A program made the position numbers and the translations under genes. Positions 35,834 to 48,185 of a DNA stretch of 64,000 bases are shown in pieces. The notes below the pieces were generated by a model that saw only the letters and a list, made by a program, of their open reading frames with translations, was not told where the DNA came from and did not search any database. Origin of the DNA: Thelonectria olida (lineage: Eukaryota > Ascomycota > Sordariomycetes > Hypocreales > Nectriaceae); the NCBI GenBank assembly GCA_020736575.1, contig JAGPYM010000002.1, positions 1-64,000 of the forward strand. Direction: 5' to 3'. How positions within the stretch are numbered: position 1 is the first letter of the stretch; the number at the start of each line of letters is the position of its first letter.

Positions 35834-38392
35834 ATGGTGTCGACCAAGGAGCAACTTGTACATTCACCGAACGTTACTCGTATTAATGCCTCGTCCTAAC
35901 TGATTTCTAGACTATTAACAATCTCCAAGCCAATTGGATCTGGGTCCCTGGCTGGATCGATTCGTCGCCCGACAATACCACGGGACGAGTAGTCGCCTTC
36001 ACCCGCAAAGTGCACCTCTCCTCTCGCCCAGTTCAGGCTGTACTAAACTTCTCAGCGGACACCCGGTATAAGCTCTATGTGAATGGGAAGCGCGTTGCCG
36101 TCGGGCCGACGAGAAGCAGTCCTTTGATCTGGTACTACGATACACTCGACATAGCATCACATCTCAGGGAAGGACACAATGACATCAAATTTCTAGTTAT
36201 CCGCTACTTTGCCTCCTCCCGAACGGCAATGCCCTTTGAGCGAACGACAACCCCAGGATTGACAGTTATTGGCGGCGTAGAGACGGATTCGGAAACAGTT
36301 GACGTCAGCTCCAGTGAGGGATGGCGAGCGCAGGTCGACGAAAGTATTATGTTTCCTTCGGGGCTGCCTGACGACGTATTCTTACACGTAAGACATATAA
36401 ACTTATCTCATGAATCGGAATCATGTTGAATATGCCACAGATTAATGAGCGCATCACGCCTACACCCGCGAAGCCATCTGTCACACCTATGGTCTACGGC
36501 ATCAAGACGCTCAACGGCGAGCTCGCTCCCTGGCGTCTACGACCTCGTCTCATTCCAATGCCCGAAGAAAACAACGTCAGTGTCAATACGATCCGCAATT
36601 GCAATAGCGATATCGAGGTTGATCAATGGACTGCATTCCTCTCGGGATCAATGACATTACCTCTCTTGGGAGGTTCCTCACATTGCCTTGACCTGCAGGC
36701 AGACGTTCACTCCACGTCCTTCTTGAAATGGACCTTCAAAGCGACAAAAAGCTCTCAAATCAAAGTCAAGATCACCTATTCTGAAGGATATGAGCTAGAA
36801 CCACGCGCGTATCCCTTCTTCCGCACCAAGGCGGATCGCTTGGATGCCGACAAAGGGCAGATTCTTGGTCCGCATGACGAGGTGACTCTGGATATTCCCG
36901 GATCGCAGGCAGTCACGTACGAGCCCTTTTGGTTCCGGACCTTTCGCGTCATGCGAGTCGAGATCACTGTCGGGACTGCACCCGTCGAATTGGTCTCTTT
37001 TAAGGCCACCCAGGTGAACTACCCGCTCGCAGTCAAGGCAAGTTGGAAAGAACCCGGCGATGCACACAGCGAGCAAATCTGGGACGTGTCCATCAGAACA
37101 ATGAGGAATTGCATGTTCGATGGGTACGCCGACTGTCCTTTCTACGAGCAGCTCCAGTAGGTTCACTTCCAGGGTCACAAATGACACGCAAGTTCTTTTC
37201 CGCTAACAATAGTAGATATTCGGGCGATTCTCGCTCTGTGGGCTTGTTCCACTATCTCCTTTCGGGCGACGATCGATTGATGCGACAGGCCATCACCAAC
37301 TTTGCCGCCTCCATCGGTTCCGAGGGCCTGACCCATTCCCGCTTCCCATCTCACGTTCCCCAGATCATTGCCGGCTTTTCGCTCTACTGGGTGCTTCAAG
37401 TCTGTGACCACCACCTCTTTTTTGGCGACACGAAATACTCCCGAGCTTTTTTGCCGCGAATTGACGGTGTGTTGGAGTTCTTCGACTCTCACATTGATGA
37501 GCTTGGACTTGTGAGTGGGCTTCCCGAGGACGTGTGGCAGTATGTGGACTGGGTGACGACTTGGGGAGCAACAGAGGAGCATCCAGACAAGGGAGTTCCT
37601 ACTTCTGGTCGGAAAACGAACCTACACACGTACTTTAGCATGCTGTACACCTATGTCCTCCAACAAGCTGCCAGACTCTCACGCGATGTTGGTCGCCCTG
37701 GTCACGCCGGCGAGTATGAGTCGCGAGCTGCTTCGCTTCAGGAGGCAATCCGATCTTATTGCTTCGACGGGAGGTTCTTTACGGACTCGACTGCCGACGT
37801 CGCTGACGAGTCGGCGTATTCCCATCATTGCCAGATTTGGGCTGTCCTGTCGGGCGTTGCAAGGTCCGACGACAGAGCCCGCCTCCTAGAGGAATCGTTT
37901 GCGGAACCAGACTTCTCAAAGTGCTCGTACATGATGCAATTCTACGTGCTTCGGGCATTCTCTCTCGCCGGCGATCAACCCTACGAGTCGTACTGGAAAC
38001 ATGCATGGGACCCATGGCGACAGATGCTCGCTAACAATCTCTCCACGTGGGAAGAAGACAATGTTCGGCAGCGATCAGACTGCCACGCGTGGGGAAGTGT
38101 CCCACTCTATGAGTACTGCACCGAGCTAGCTGGCATCCGGCCCATCGCCCCGGGGTGTAAGAAGATTTTGTTCAAACCTCGCCTTGGCCTAAGCGAGTCT
38201 CTGCTAGCAAAAGTGGCGCTGGGGAAGGGCAATCTCGCGACGGTGACTTGGAAGCGCAACGGCAGTGGCACCATTCAGGTTGAACTATTGCTAGAGAGTG
38301 CTATTGAAGTGAGCTGCCAGCTACCCGGACGAGATATGGAGGAGCATGGAGTGATTGATCGTCTCACACTCGAAGTCTACCATAGTTCTTAG
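35834..38392 (+). CDS. Alpha-L-rhamnosidase-type six-hairpin glycosidase (GH78-like)
   Basis: Four exons: a short first exon from 35,834 (end 35,857 or 35,872), then 35,911-36,387, 36,441-37,156 and 37,216-38,392, giving about 797 residues. The N-terminal half is beta-rich with a carbohydrate-binding-like block (YKLYVNGKRVAVGP). The C-terminal half is the (alpha/alpha)6 barrel with DGYADCPFYEQLQYSGDSR, the counterpart of the DCP...GDS signature, plus ILFKPRLGL at the end. No signal peptide is present, so it likely acts inside the cell on imported oligosaccharides, consistent with a transporter in the locus. The third intron ends in two AG acceptors three bases apart (...aatag/tag); the second restores the conserved LQYSGDSR. 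Rhamnose specificity is from the family; other six-hairpin activities are possible. Confidence 0.85.
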
Positions 38393-39480
38393 TCCCAGCT
38401 GGTACGTAGAGTCTAATCACTCCCGTCTCTACGCGGCAAACATTATTGCAGTACAAGTAAAATAAGCAATTACCTATTTCGTGATAATTTAAAGATGTCG
38501 CTGTTGAGGCAAAATCTCCCCTACTTACAATGAGCAGATAACTCGTCCAATCCTACCCTTTTCGAGTGAAATCATTATTTAGCCATGCTCTAGGCACTTA
38601 CCCTAGAGACAAGAGCTGGGACCATGCTTGACTTGACCAGGAGGGGGATAACGGACTTAATGTACGAATCCTAGCATCAAGAAACAAGGCAAGATAGAGT
38701 TATAATTAGATGGCAAGCTTAAGCTTTCTCTCCCAAGCGTCATTTGGAGCAGCATCGCCCTTGCACCCCTTGAAACTGTACGCGTTTATTCCTTGTTTTG
38801 CCGTGAGAACGCAACCGTATCAGTCCCGTTCAAGCCCATGTTTCTCGAGACTTGAATGCCAAATTTCTGCCGTAGCCAATCAGGACTTCGAGCTCGGGCG
38901 GTGAATGAAATTATAGGGTGGCTGAGCTATCCGGCCTTCCGAAGCCCACAATATTGCCCTTGCCCACCACCCACCACCCACTGCCCGACTCGCCCCTTGA
39001 GCTCGATTCCTGGAGACGGGTGACATTGGAAAGGCCAAGGCAGGGGTTGACTTCTATTTCTTGCATCAGAACAGTCGAGGCGGCTGCGCCACACGGGGAG
39101 ACGATTTGACGAATACGTAGCTTTGTGGCTCAGCCCTAGCATCTCCGAAGCAGCCGTGCCATGTTCGAGCGCAAGTGCAAGGGTCCGGCACTCGATGATT
39201 AGAAGTACACTTCGTCCCGGTATTTCTACGAGAATACGAAATTTATTGCATACAAGAGAGAATCATTCTTTGGTATCGATTCGATATAACTTGAAGTAAG
39301 TGAGTTTCAACGCTTCAACTGTTTCTTTCCACCAACCCTGGTAGTCTAGGAGTCACCTTGTACGAGCTTCTCCACTGTCTCGCGGGTCATCCAAGCCCTT
39401 AAAACGTACACGGTCAGCTTTGACGGAGATCATCTTCGATAAGCCTTACTTGGCGTCCATCACTCTCTTTGTACTTCATC
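38393..39480. other. Intergenic region
   Basis: Rhamnosidase 3' region and promoter of the next transcription factor. A CCCACCA-type simple repeat lies at about 38,962-38,985. No gene is seen. Confidence 0.5.
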
Positions 39481-40940
39481 ATGCCTCCTAGACTTGGCTA
39501 CAAAAAGTCTCGGGCAGGTTGTCTCCGGTGCAAACAACGCCGGGTCAAGGTATATAACTCTTCCGCCTCGCAGATATGAACTGTTCGAATTTCTCATTCG
39601 TTGTTGCAGTGTGATGAGAAAAAGCCATGTTCAGCGTGTGTTCGACATGGCATAGAATGCAGCCTTGTTTCGGCAGGACCAGAATCCTCCAGTAGCGGAG
39701 GTAACGTGCCGGAGATGGCTGATGGAGACGTGAGTTCATTCCCTTGGCGTCGACATCGAGGACTGGTCGCACCTTTGCTAACATGGATGGACGACAGGCC
39801 CACTCACCATTGAACCGGACAAATAGTCTTGAAATTCGACCGCGCAGTCGAGTTTCCTCTTTTCGATCTGCAGCCTCCCCTTCTGTCGAGGATCTTTCCG
39901 GCCCTACAAGAAGCGAAGCGTCTTTGGTCTCGACGCCCGACCCGTTTCCATATCTTTACGAGTTCACAACGGCAGAATCACCACATCCCGAGGCCGACGA
40001 CTCTTGGGTTACAGATCTCGAACTGATGCACCAATACACCTCTTCGACTTACCTGACCTTGCCAAGAGGGAGGGAGCTGCAAAATGTGTGGCAGGTGCAA
40101 GTTCCCAAGTTGGCTCTCGAATATCCTTTCCTCCTTCACCAAGTCCTTGCTACATCGGCATATCACTTGGCCTTCCTTCACCCCAATCAGAGTCGATTAT
40201 ACTTCATGCATGCATCTCAGCATCAAAATGAAGCCATCATCGGATTACGCACAGCTTTATCCGAAATTTCCGACGAGAGCTGTCACGCTCTCTTTGCTAC
40301 CTCCTCATTGCTCTCACTATGTGCATTCGCCACATTCTCTGACCCAAAGAGATCCAGTGGCCACCGAATCATTGACAACTTTCATGATGTCCTAATTCTC
40401 ATCCGGGGTATGAGCAGCATTCTGGATTCTTACGAGGACACCTTGAAGTCGGGTTCACTCAGTCCACTCTTCCGGATGAGCAACGATGCGCCGTCACCTT
40501 TGCTGAATGCCATACTCGACCAGCTTCATTACATCACGATATCTGAAGATGTCAGCCAGGAAAATGCCGACATTTGCAGTCAGGCGATTTCAGCTACCGC
40601 CATCTGGATAAACCAGGCATTATTGAAAGCCCAAGAACCGGAGTTGAGACTGTGTATGAGTTGGCCAATTTGTCTCACGGAAGACTTCATTGGGCTCATG
40701 CGTAAACGGCATGAGACTGCCATGACACTTCTTGCTTACTATGGCGTTGTATTGCAGTTCTGCGGAGAGAATTATTGGTATCTAAGTGGCTGGGGCAGTA
40801 GCATCATTCAAGACGCTGCCCACTCCCTGAATCCTCAGCGCAGAGAAGTGATTGAATGGTGTGAGAATGCCATCAAAAAGATGTCAGAGTTTCAGCGGGT
40901 GGAGGATGTGAACATGGATTCTTATGCCCAGGTTCGATGA
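39481..40940 (+). CDS. Zn2Cys6 transcription factor, possible locus regulator
   Basis: Three exons (39,481-39,549; 39,610-39,729; 39,798-40,940) give 443 residues. The zinc cluster begins at residue 15: CLRCKQRRVK, then after the intron CDEKKPCSACVRHGIEC, i.e. C-x2-C-x6-C-x5-C-x2-C-x6-C. The intron splits the cluster at the same place as in the gene at 24.8 kb. After a Ser-rich linker comes the fungal regulatory domain, starting with the DLELMHQYTSSTYLTL block and a VLATSAYHLAFLHP helix. It acts in the nucleus. Its position at the right end of the GH53/MFS/GH79/GH78 group makes it the best candidate for a pathway regulator. This rests on neighbourhood only. Confidence 0.88.
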
Positions 40941-42162
40941 CATTACCCAGGGCTTTAGGCCAACCTCTGTCGCGGGCGAAGACAGAGCTCAACGCAGTGT
41001 GGCAGCAATAGCACAACTTCACCCAGAGATTATGCAATAGAGGTGTATTCATAAATTCTGCCGTGGATCGTTGGTCAATACTCTTTTCATTAATCTTGGA
41101 TCTTTAAGATTCGAATGACAACCTTTCCGATTTGTGACAAGGCAGTGGTTAACTACACTCTGGTGCTTCCTGTTGCTTCAGTACAGTCTCAAAACAGAGT
41201 CTGAATAATCATCATCAATCATTGCGAAGCTTGTCCATTGTCATTTACAGAGGCTTGAATAAATGGGAGATTTTCTTTGATTGCCTTCATAGCGTAGAGG
41301 TTCTCGGTGCAGCCAGCCATATTACCGGGTATGCTGGTTGTTGGTGGAAGGTCTCGAAATTTGCCAAGATCCAGAGGCGGAGCTATGCTCAGAGGAAGCC
41401 GAGTTCCGGAGTATTTCAATCTCCCTGATGTGTTCATGGCTGAGTCTGGATTTTCGACCAGCAATGCGCCTAACGGAGCGCCCAACCGATAAATTCCGAG
41501 CTAGGAAGTTGTTACTAGTCTCAGATGAGCAAGGTTCGCTTGCCCGACGGAGTACGAAGTACTTTGGATCCAATTAACGATGATCCGCCAGCTTCGTATC
41601 GCCGCTATCGCAACCCCTGAACTAACCCAATCACTCCCGTCGCCCAATCGTGTGGGTGTGACATCCGTTCGCCTCAAGGCAGTTCTCTCACCTTCGCATG
41701 AGACGGGCGCCATGACGACATTGACCCTTGGAGTGTGGTGCCGCGATAAACATGTTGGACTATCACTCTTTAAGCAGCGAGGGCATAACTAATTGCTGAG
41801 CGTCTTGGCGTCATCTCTGGGCAATTCCCAGAACCTTCAGCTGATAATCACCCCTGCTTACGGATGAAGGGGATGACTGGGAGGTTTGCACGACGGGATG
41901 AGATCAGTTCAGTTGAGAGGTGCCCATACCGCTAAAAGACGTTCTATTCGTATTCCTCTGATGTATCCCATGAAGCTCAAAATATAAAATATTAATCCAG
42001 TATGCAGGCTAATCGCGTTCCTAGCCATATCCATTCGTGACCATCCAGTAGTTATCCCTTCATCTTGTGAGGCGTGACCCGTCTGAATCCATTCAGTCAG
42101 CGAACAAATGTTGTAGAGAACCACTGGCAAGACTTACAATCTTACACTTTGCATCTTCATGT
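40941..42162. other. Intergenic region
   Basis: No supportable gene. A minus-strand frame at 41,219-41,485 reads somewhat protein-like (RLPLSIAPPLDLGKF) but has no ATG, no recognised family and no extension, so it is left uncalled. The rest is 3' region of both flanking genes, which converge here. Confidence 0.45.
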
Positions 42163-43131
42163 CTATTTCTGTTGGCTATCGAGGAACCATTCGATGAATT
42201 TCGGAATTCCGTCGTGAATCTTGGTGGTTGGGCGGTAATTGAGTAATTCTCGCGCCTTTGCGACATCGGCAAAGGTATTTGGCACGTCACCTGGCTGTGC
42301 ACCGTGGCGATCGATGATTGCCTTCTTGCCGAGGCTTTTCTCAAGCAGCCCGATCAATTCGCGGAGCTCAATCGTTTGCGACTCGCCGAGGTTGATGATT
42401 TCGTACTGTGATCCCTTGAACTCAATGGCGGCGACGACGCCCTGGACGATGTCGTCCACGAAGGTGTAATCGCGACGCGTTGTGCCGTCGCCGAAGACGG
42501 GAATGGGCTTTTCGTTGTGAATCAGCTTGGCAAACTTGTGAATCGCCAAATCAGGGCGCTGTCGTGCGCCGTAGACGGTGAAGAAGCGAAGGCACACGCA
42601 GCGGATTCCGTAGAGGTGAGAATAGGTGTGGCACAGCAGCTCACCGGAGCCCTTGCTCGCGGCATACGGCGAGATGGGCTGGGTGGCATCATCGCTCTCG
42701 GAAAATGGGACTTTGGTGTTGTTGCCGTAGATGCTCGACGAGGAGCCGAAGACAAACTGCTTCACGCCGAATTCCCTTGCGTACTCGAGCAGGTTCAAGA
42801 CGCCCGTCACGTTGGTCTCGAAATAACCGGCTGGGTCCCGTAATGAGGGCCGCACGCCCGCCTTGGCCGCCAGATTCACGATGGCGGTGATGGAGTTCCT
42901 CGCAAAGACTTTGCGCAAGGCGCCGCGGTTCCGGATGTCGACCTCATATAGTTTGTAGTTTGGGTCGGTGAGATGAGCAGCGATGTTGGCACGTTTGATC
43001 TCGGGGGAATAAAAGCTGTCGAAATTGTCGACGACGACGACCCGCCGACCCTCGGCAAGGAGCCTGTCGACAAGGTGGGATCCGATAAACCCGGCACCGC
43101 CGGTGACGAGGATTTGGCCGCTCGACGACAT
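42163..43131 (-). CDS. NAD-dependent nucleotide-sugar epimerase, UDP-glucuronate 4-epimerase-like
   Basis: An intronless 322-residue short-chain dehydrogenase of the extended type. The NAD site GGAGFIG is at 11-17, the acidic VVVVDNFD follows, and the catalytic Y-x3-K is YAASK (156-160), preceded by [28 protein letters not shown] and [19 protein letters not shown] are typical of bacterial UDP-glucuronate/UDP-galacturonate and UDP-glucose 4-epimerases. The wording of these blocks is closer to bacterial enzymes than to fungal Gal10-type epimerases. The gene is GC-rich and lacks introns while most neighbours have them, which suggests transfer from bacteria. It would interconvert a UDP-hexuronate or UDP-hexose in the cytosol. 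The exact sugar is not certain. Confidence 0.87.
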   Translation of the reverse strand: MSSSGQILVTGGAGFIGSHLVDRLLAEGRRVVVVDNFDSFYSPEIKRANIAAHLTDPNYKLYEVDIRNRGALRKVFARNSITAIVNLAAKAGVRPSLRDPAGYFETNVTGVLNLLEYAREFGVKQFVFGSSSSIYGNNTKVPFSESDDATQPISPYAASKGSGELLCHTYSHLYGIRCVCLRFFTVYGARQRPDLAIHKFAKLIHNEKPIPVFGDGTTRRDYTFVDDIVQGVVAAIEFKGSQYEIINLGESQTIELRELIGLLEKSLGKKAIIDRHGAQPGDVPNTFADVAKARELLNYRPTTKIHDGIPKFIEWFLDSQQK

Positions 43132-46100
43132 GACTTGTTCCTGTGTGCAGTATGCTTGGTGTAATCGTCAAGAAAGATCCGCACAGAGAGGAACGAGGTT
43201 GCAATGAGAACAATTGTTTGGATCTTTCCTGGGGCTTTTACCATTCGTCTGTCTCTGCTAGCTCGGGGCCGAACCCCTTAACTAGCCGGCGGCGTGGCGT
43301 AGCTGAGCAAGACAGTAATTACGAAGTTACGTGACAGCCCAGTGTAGCGTTGAAACTACTGCGTCCTCAGTACGGATCCGGTAACCGCTGGATTCCGATA
43401 ACCATGTTTGACACGCCCGCCAAATTCCACCGGCTGATTACGGTCTCAGCTTCACAGGGCGGGACCTGATATTGAAAGAAGGGCACGAATTCTCGCCTGG
43501 CCGATGAATTTGAAGTCTTGCTGCTGCAATAACCCTCTCTCGTTTGAGTCACACCACCTTGGGGCTTCATCATGTCCCTCCCTACCTATGAATCGATTTC
43601 GCCCTTGCCGCCCACAAAAACATTAACATGCCAGATGAAAATCCAGTAGCCTCTTCAATATTTCCTAATACGGTAAGCTGAAGCTTCTCAAACATAGCCA
43701 CAGTCAAATGGTCCAAAAGTTCACAGAAGATAGTCGCATGGCAGACAGGTTTGGCGCGCTGCCAGCTCTCTGCCTCCTGATTATACACTTTATCGGTCTT
43801 GTCAATCTCATCCGACCACGCATAATCGTAAATAAACTACTGGTACGCAAACGCCCTTTCTTCGAGTGCTAAAGTCGTTGCATATACTATGTAGTTGGCA
43901 AAGGTGTTCACTTGAGGTTATGGCAATAGCAATGCTCTTAATTTTGAGCCTTCAGAGCCGTCTCATCATTATAGCATCAAGTTTGGTCTTGGTCGATGAG
44001 GCAAATGTACGAAGATTTCGTCGGGGAGATTGAAACGCGTGCATGTTGAATTTGTGCGCGTTTTATGCAGACTCAACATGTTGGGTATCCACGAACAGCT
44101 TTTATGCATTCTCGCTTTCGGTCTCGGTTTGGATGTTCTGTGGCGCGCTCTGACGAGAGAAACCTGGGAGTAGACCATGTCGATGTTATTCATAAGTCCA
44201 AACATGTAGACCCTGACGATAACATAGCTTGAATTTCTTTTTACTTGTGATGTAGAATGAATTGCTCATATTGGGCAACTCACTGGGAAACACCTTGAAC
44301 CTTGGCAATCTCCATTTATGCAGTTGAACCTCCCTGCGGCAAAGCTTTTCTGCAAACTCTTGGTAAATCTATCGATTATCAAACACAGTTTCTCATCGAG
44401 AGTATCTCCAGTTCTGATAGTGGCCATGGGCCACTAGTAATGGTTACTGGCAGTATCAGGAATATCGACTGGAGAGCATTGAAGTCTAATTTCAAGCTAT
44501 TCAGCCATGCTGATCCTTCTATTAATTACTTCCTTCTGCATGTGTTACTAACGAACGCGGGTCCAGACTGATGGAACGGTGCTTTTCACCTTATCGAGAA
44601 TACTGACTAGGTTCTCTTAAGATTCTTAAAGGGTCTCTCGCGTTTCTAGGATCAATACTCCCGTAGGTCATACAGGTGCGTCGCCTTCCATGTCTAACTC
44701 ATGAAAGTATCCTTAACTGTGTCGTGTGCTGTTTGGTATCTGCTCTAGATTAAGCGATATGGACTGTGCCTCGTGGGCTTTGCCGTGAATCGTTGCTAAG
44801 ATGGCAAAGAAAGCTAGAAAAGAGAGGACCACGCCCATCACAGAGGTGCAGATTTTGAAGATGTTGTGAAAGATTAAGGGCAAGCTGCTACCGCTGCCTA
44901 GAAGTCACCTTGCTCACATCGCAAGAACAATGTAGCTAGATGTGCTTCTCAGAAGTAATCTGATGACCAGAACGAAATATTGTCAACCTATACCCTGCAA
45001 TCAACTCTGTATCTGAATGGCCGCGCATTTCGATCATTACCTGCAAACCAACCTTATTAGCGATGTTAGCAATAATCTTCAGGTTCTATCTGAGGACCGA
45101 GGAAGTCTAGGACAAAGCAAACCGGAACACGTAATACGTTGCGTTAACATTGGCTCGTCCAGGTACTTTTTGGCTTGGTTGATGCCGAAGAGGTAATAGA
45201 GTCTGGGGAGACTTATTGCCGACAGCATTTGAGTATTGTTAATCATTATAAAGTACAACCTCATGCTGTGACAGCACTTGTTCTTCGGCTGGAATCCAAC
45301 TCTCCATCTAGGTTAATAATGACGGTTGGTGAAGTCAATGTGTTATTATCTGGTTTGCTATGTTGGATTATTGACTTGGTTCACTCAAGTAGAGCTCGCT
45401 CATTGATTCAACTGAGGCTAGATTTAATACTGCTCATTTTAATGAGCCCACAGTTGCTCAATTGGACATGAAGCAATGGGTTAAGTTGGTGTTTATATAT
45501 TCGAGGTTCAAAAAGCCAACTAGCGTTTGCGTTTGACATAGTAGACGAGATTTTGGTACTCAACGAGCTCGACTAAAACTTCTCAGTTCTTGAACCAAAT
45601 ATCCAACTCTTGCGATATGACAGACTCCCGCAAAGAACAGAGCATCGTTTTCAGTAGAGTGCAGCTTGAAGATATTACTTACGTGTATTAGCATTTCCTT
45701 GCTCTTACATGTAGCGAAGAATTATCCAGCCCCAGGATTAGCTAAAACATATTAGTTGTTTCATAGCATTTTGGAGGCGTCTTAAAAGGTTTAGAAACTT
45801 ACGTTTGGGTCTCGATCTATTATGATAAATCGTCAGGCGGCTTTTGCTAACTAAGTTATCTTGGACGTTCAAGTGAGTCGGAACACTAGCTAATTACAGG
45901 CAGAGTTGCTGTCCAGACTTGAAAGCATTGACATGAGTTCCCGGGACTCTGAAATGAAAGGAGGTTGGCTGAAAATGATAGTTGAAGAGATTAAACAATG
46001 CGAACTTTGCTTATGAAGCCACTCGCAACGATATGACGATGAAATAGTGTCTGGTAGTAAGAATTCAAGAATTTTAGTCTTTCGAGGTCTATTGCTGCCG

Positions 46101-46277
46101 GTTCCCCAATTTGTCTAGTATATCGCATCGCTTCGCCAGATTGCAGTTCCGTATCTGATATTCCCAAGTCCCATACAAAAGAAAAGCCCAATTGTGTCAA
46201 AATGAAGGAGACTATTGTCGCACACTCTCTCCAAACAAAGCGCCCCATAAGAAGTGAGCCTTCATAAAATTGCCTCT
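43132..46277. other. Gene-free 3.1 kb region
   Basis: More AT-rich than the flanking coding DNA and without a supportable gene. The longest frames (44,302-44,571; 45,175-45,471; 45,991-46,281 minus) have no family resemblance or splice context. It starts with the epimerase promoter. It may be an old, unrecognisable insertion or relic zone. Confidence 0.5.
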
Positions 46278-47227
46278 TCAATATCCTGGTTGCCTTCCAT
46301 GGCCCTGTTGTCCATGGCCCTGTTGTCTATGGCCCTGCTGTCCGTGGTAATAGTCTTCGCTTCGAACATCCCCAAAACCATTGTGATATGTTTCGTAAGA
46401 GCGCTGAGCTCCATGGCTGTGCCGTCTGGTATGATGACGTCGGTCGTCACTATGATGAGGCCTGTAGTTCTCATATCTTTGCGGGCTCATGGCGGCCCTC
46501 TGGGGCCTTGTCTGGTGGTGGCTGTTGTGTCTCGGAGCAGGTTGTCGAGTCATGAGAACCTCCTCGCCTCGGGTGCTCTTTCGCCGAGGCTTGGATCGTC
46601 CACCAGATGCATCGCTATCGACCGATTCGACTTCGACGGCGTCGCTCGCGGAGTACTTGGATCCACGTTGGACACCAGTCTCCTTAAAGTACCGGAAGTC
46701 CATCCAAGTGACAATGGTCATGTAGGAGGCAAGGATGCTACAGTCATTGTGTTAGCTATGGCGCTTTTGATCAATGATAGGAATCGACTCCTACTTCATC
46801 ACAATCCCGAGAGGAACGATGACCCAGCTGAGTGTGCAGCTGAGACCGGCGCAAAACTTGATGTTGGCTTGGATCATCAAAAATACCACGGCGCCCCAAA
46901 AGACAATCTCCAATCCATTGAGAATGACATATGCCTTCAAGCTCGACCACTTCTTAAATGCGCGTACATGAGAGGACAGAATCTCATAAAGCAAGATGAT
47001 GAGAGACTTGGCACTCTGCTCTCTCGTTAGACACTGTTCGCGAACCCTGTGTAAGCCGGGGAGGGGCAGCGTACCATTCCCAAAGACATCGTTCCAGCTC
47101 GGCTTCTCGGGGCGCCGGCTGGCCGATTGAACATTCGTACGACGGAGAGGATCAAGACCACAAACACCAGAAAGAGCTGAAGGAGGTGGATGGGGAGTTT
47201 GACTCGAGGATCGAAAAGATTGGCCAT
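46278..47227 (-). CDS. Four-helix membrane protein with His/Gln/Gly-rich tail
   Basis: Three exons (47,227-47,075; 47,015-46,795; 46,737-46,278) give 277 residues. Four hydrophobic segments occupy about residues 10-30, 53-65, 75-97 and 105-140, the layout of MARVEL-like fungal proteins. Conserved-looking blocks are KLPIHLLQLFLVFVVLILS, RAGTMSLGM at the first join and GLEIVFWGAVVFLMIQAN. After helix four (IVMNILASYMTIVTWMDFRYFKETG) the tail is polar, rich in His, Arg and Gln, and ends in imperfect copies of GQQGHRQ. Function unknown. It is a conserved type of ascomycete membrane protein by my reading, and the cytosolic tail may be disordered. Confidence 0.8.
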
Positions 47228-48185
47228 TTTTGCGTCTGACTCGTCGAAGGCTGGAAATAGAAGCTAAAGATAAGAGAAGGCTTGGGAGCAGAAGAGAAAC
47301 TGTCACTGATGAGTGGAGGAGAAATAAAATCTAGATGTCCATGGCACAGAAGCTGAGTATTTATTAACCTCGAGTATGGAAAGAAATTTGATGAATTGCT
47401 TAAGCTTAAAGTATGCTCTCGATCTAGTGCTTGTGTTGATACTGCTTTGACGCTTTTCGGTCTCGGTTTCGGTATCGTGGGCTATTTTTGCTCGACAGAC
47501 GAACTGCTGGTCCGCAAAAATGCTCCCCCAACGCGAAACCGACAGCACTGCCGCTCAATATCGGCCCGCCTGGGGCTATCAAGCATAGATCTCCGCAGTC
47601 ATTGATGGGGCTTTAGAAGGTGTCAAAGCCATGCAGGGCTGAAACGAGAGCTGTGCGGCAAGGTGCTGGCTACTGGGCTACGAAGGAGAAGCGGCACTGA
47701 ACTTCGCTAGTTTAGGTCTCCCACTCGGTTTCAATGAAGGGGATATGCTCCATGACATCATGTCGTCGGTACACCCTCTTGAGACACATAATAATGCATT
47801 CGTGTTGTACGCAGGCTCAGACCAGACGCATCATGCACCTTCACACTAAGGCACACAAAGCCACATAGGCCGAGATATGATAGTGACAATACCAGGCCAA
47901 CAGTGACCATTAATGGTCTAGCTCTAGGGAAAGCGCAAAAATTTGGGCAATGCACGGCGATTGGGACTCATCTCAGTCTTCCCAATAACAATGGCAGCTG
48001 GCCTAACGATGAAGTATGTTGGTATGGTATGTTGACCACCTGCGGCCCTGTTGCCGCACCGCAGGGATCGTCCGTCATTTCGGAGAATGCTCGGCAATTA
48101 ATTGGACTTTAGAAATTTGCTTCAACCCTTGAAGAGACCAAGACCTAACATTGCGGCCAGTCGCCATAGAAATCTCATCGTGAAA
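47228..48185. other. Divergent intergenic region
   Basis: Upstream regions of the membrane protein (minus) and the leucine-rich protein (plus). Only short frames without recognisable content are present. Confidence 0.5.

Noticed and set aside
41219..41485. Minus-strand frame with a protein-like middle
   Set aside because: No ATG, no extension upstream or downstream by splicing, family not recognised.
42517..42843. 108-codon plus-strand frame opposite the epimerase
   Set aside because: High GC of the epimerase keeps the opposite frame open; no motif.
45991..46281. Minus-strand 96-codon frame next to the four-helix protein gene
   Set aside because: Overlaps the stop region of that gene and cannot be joined to it; no motif.
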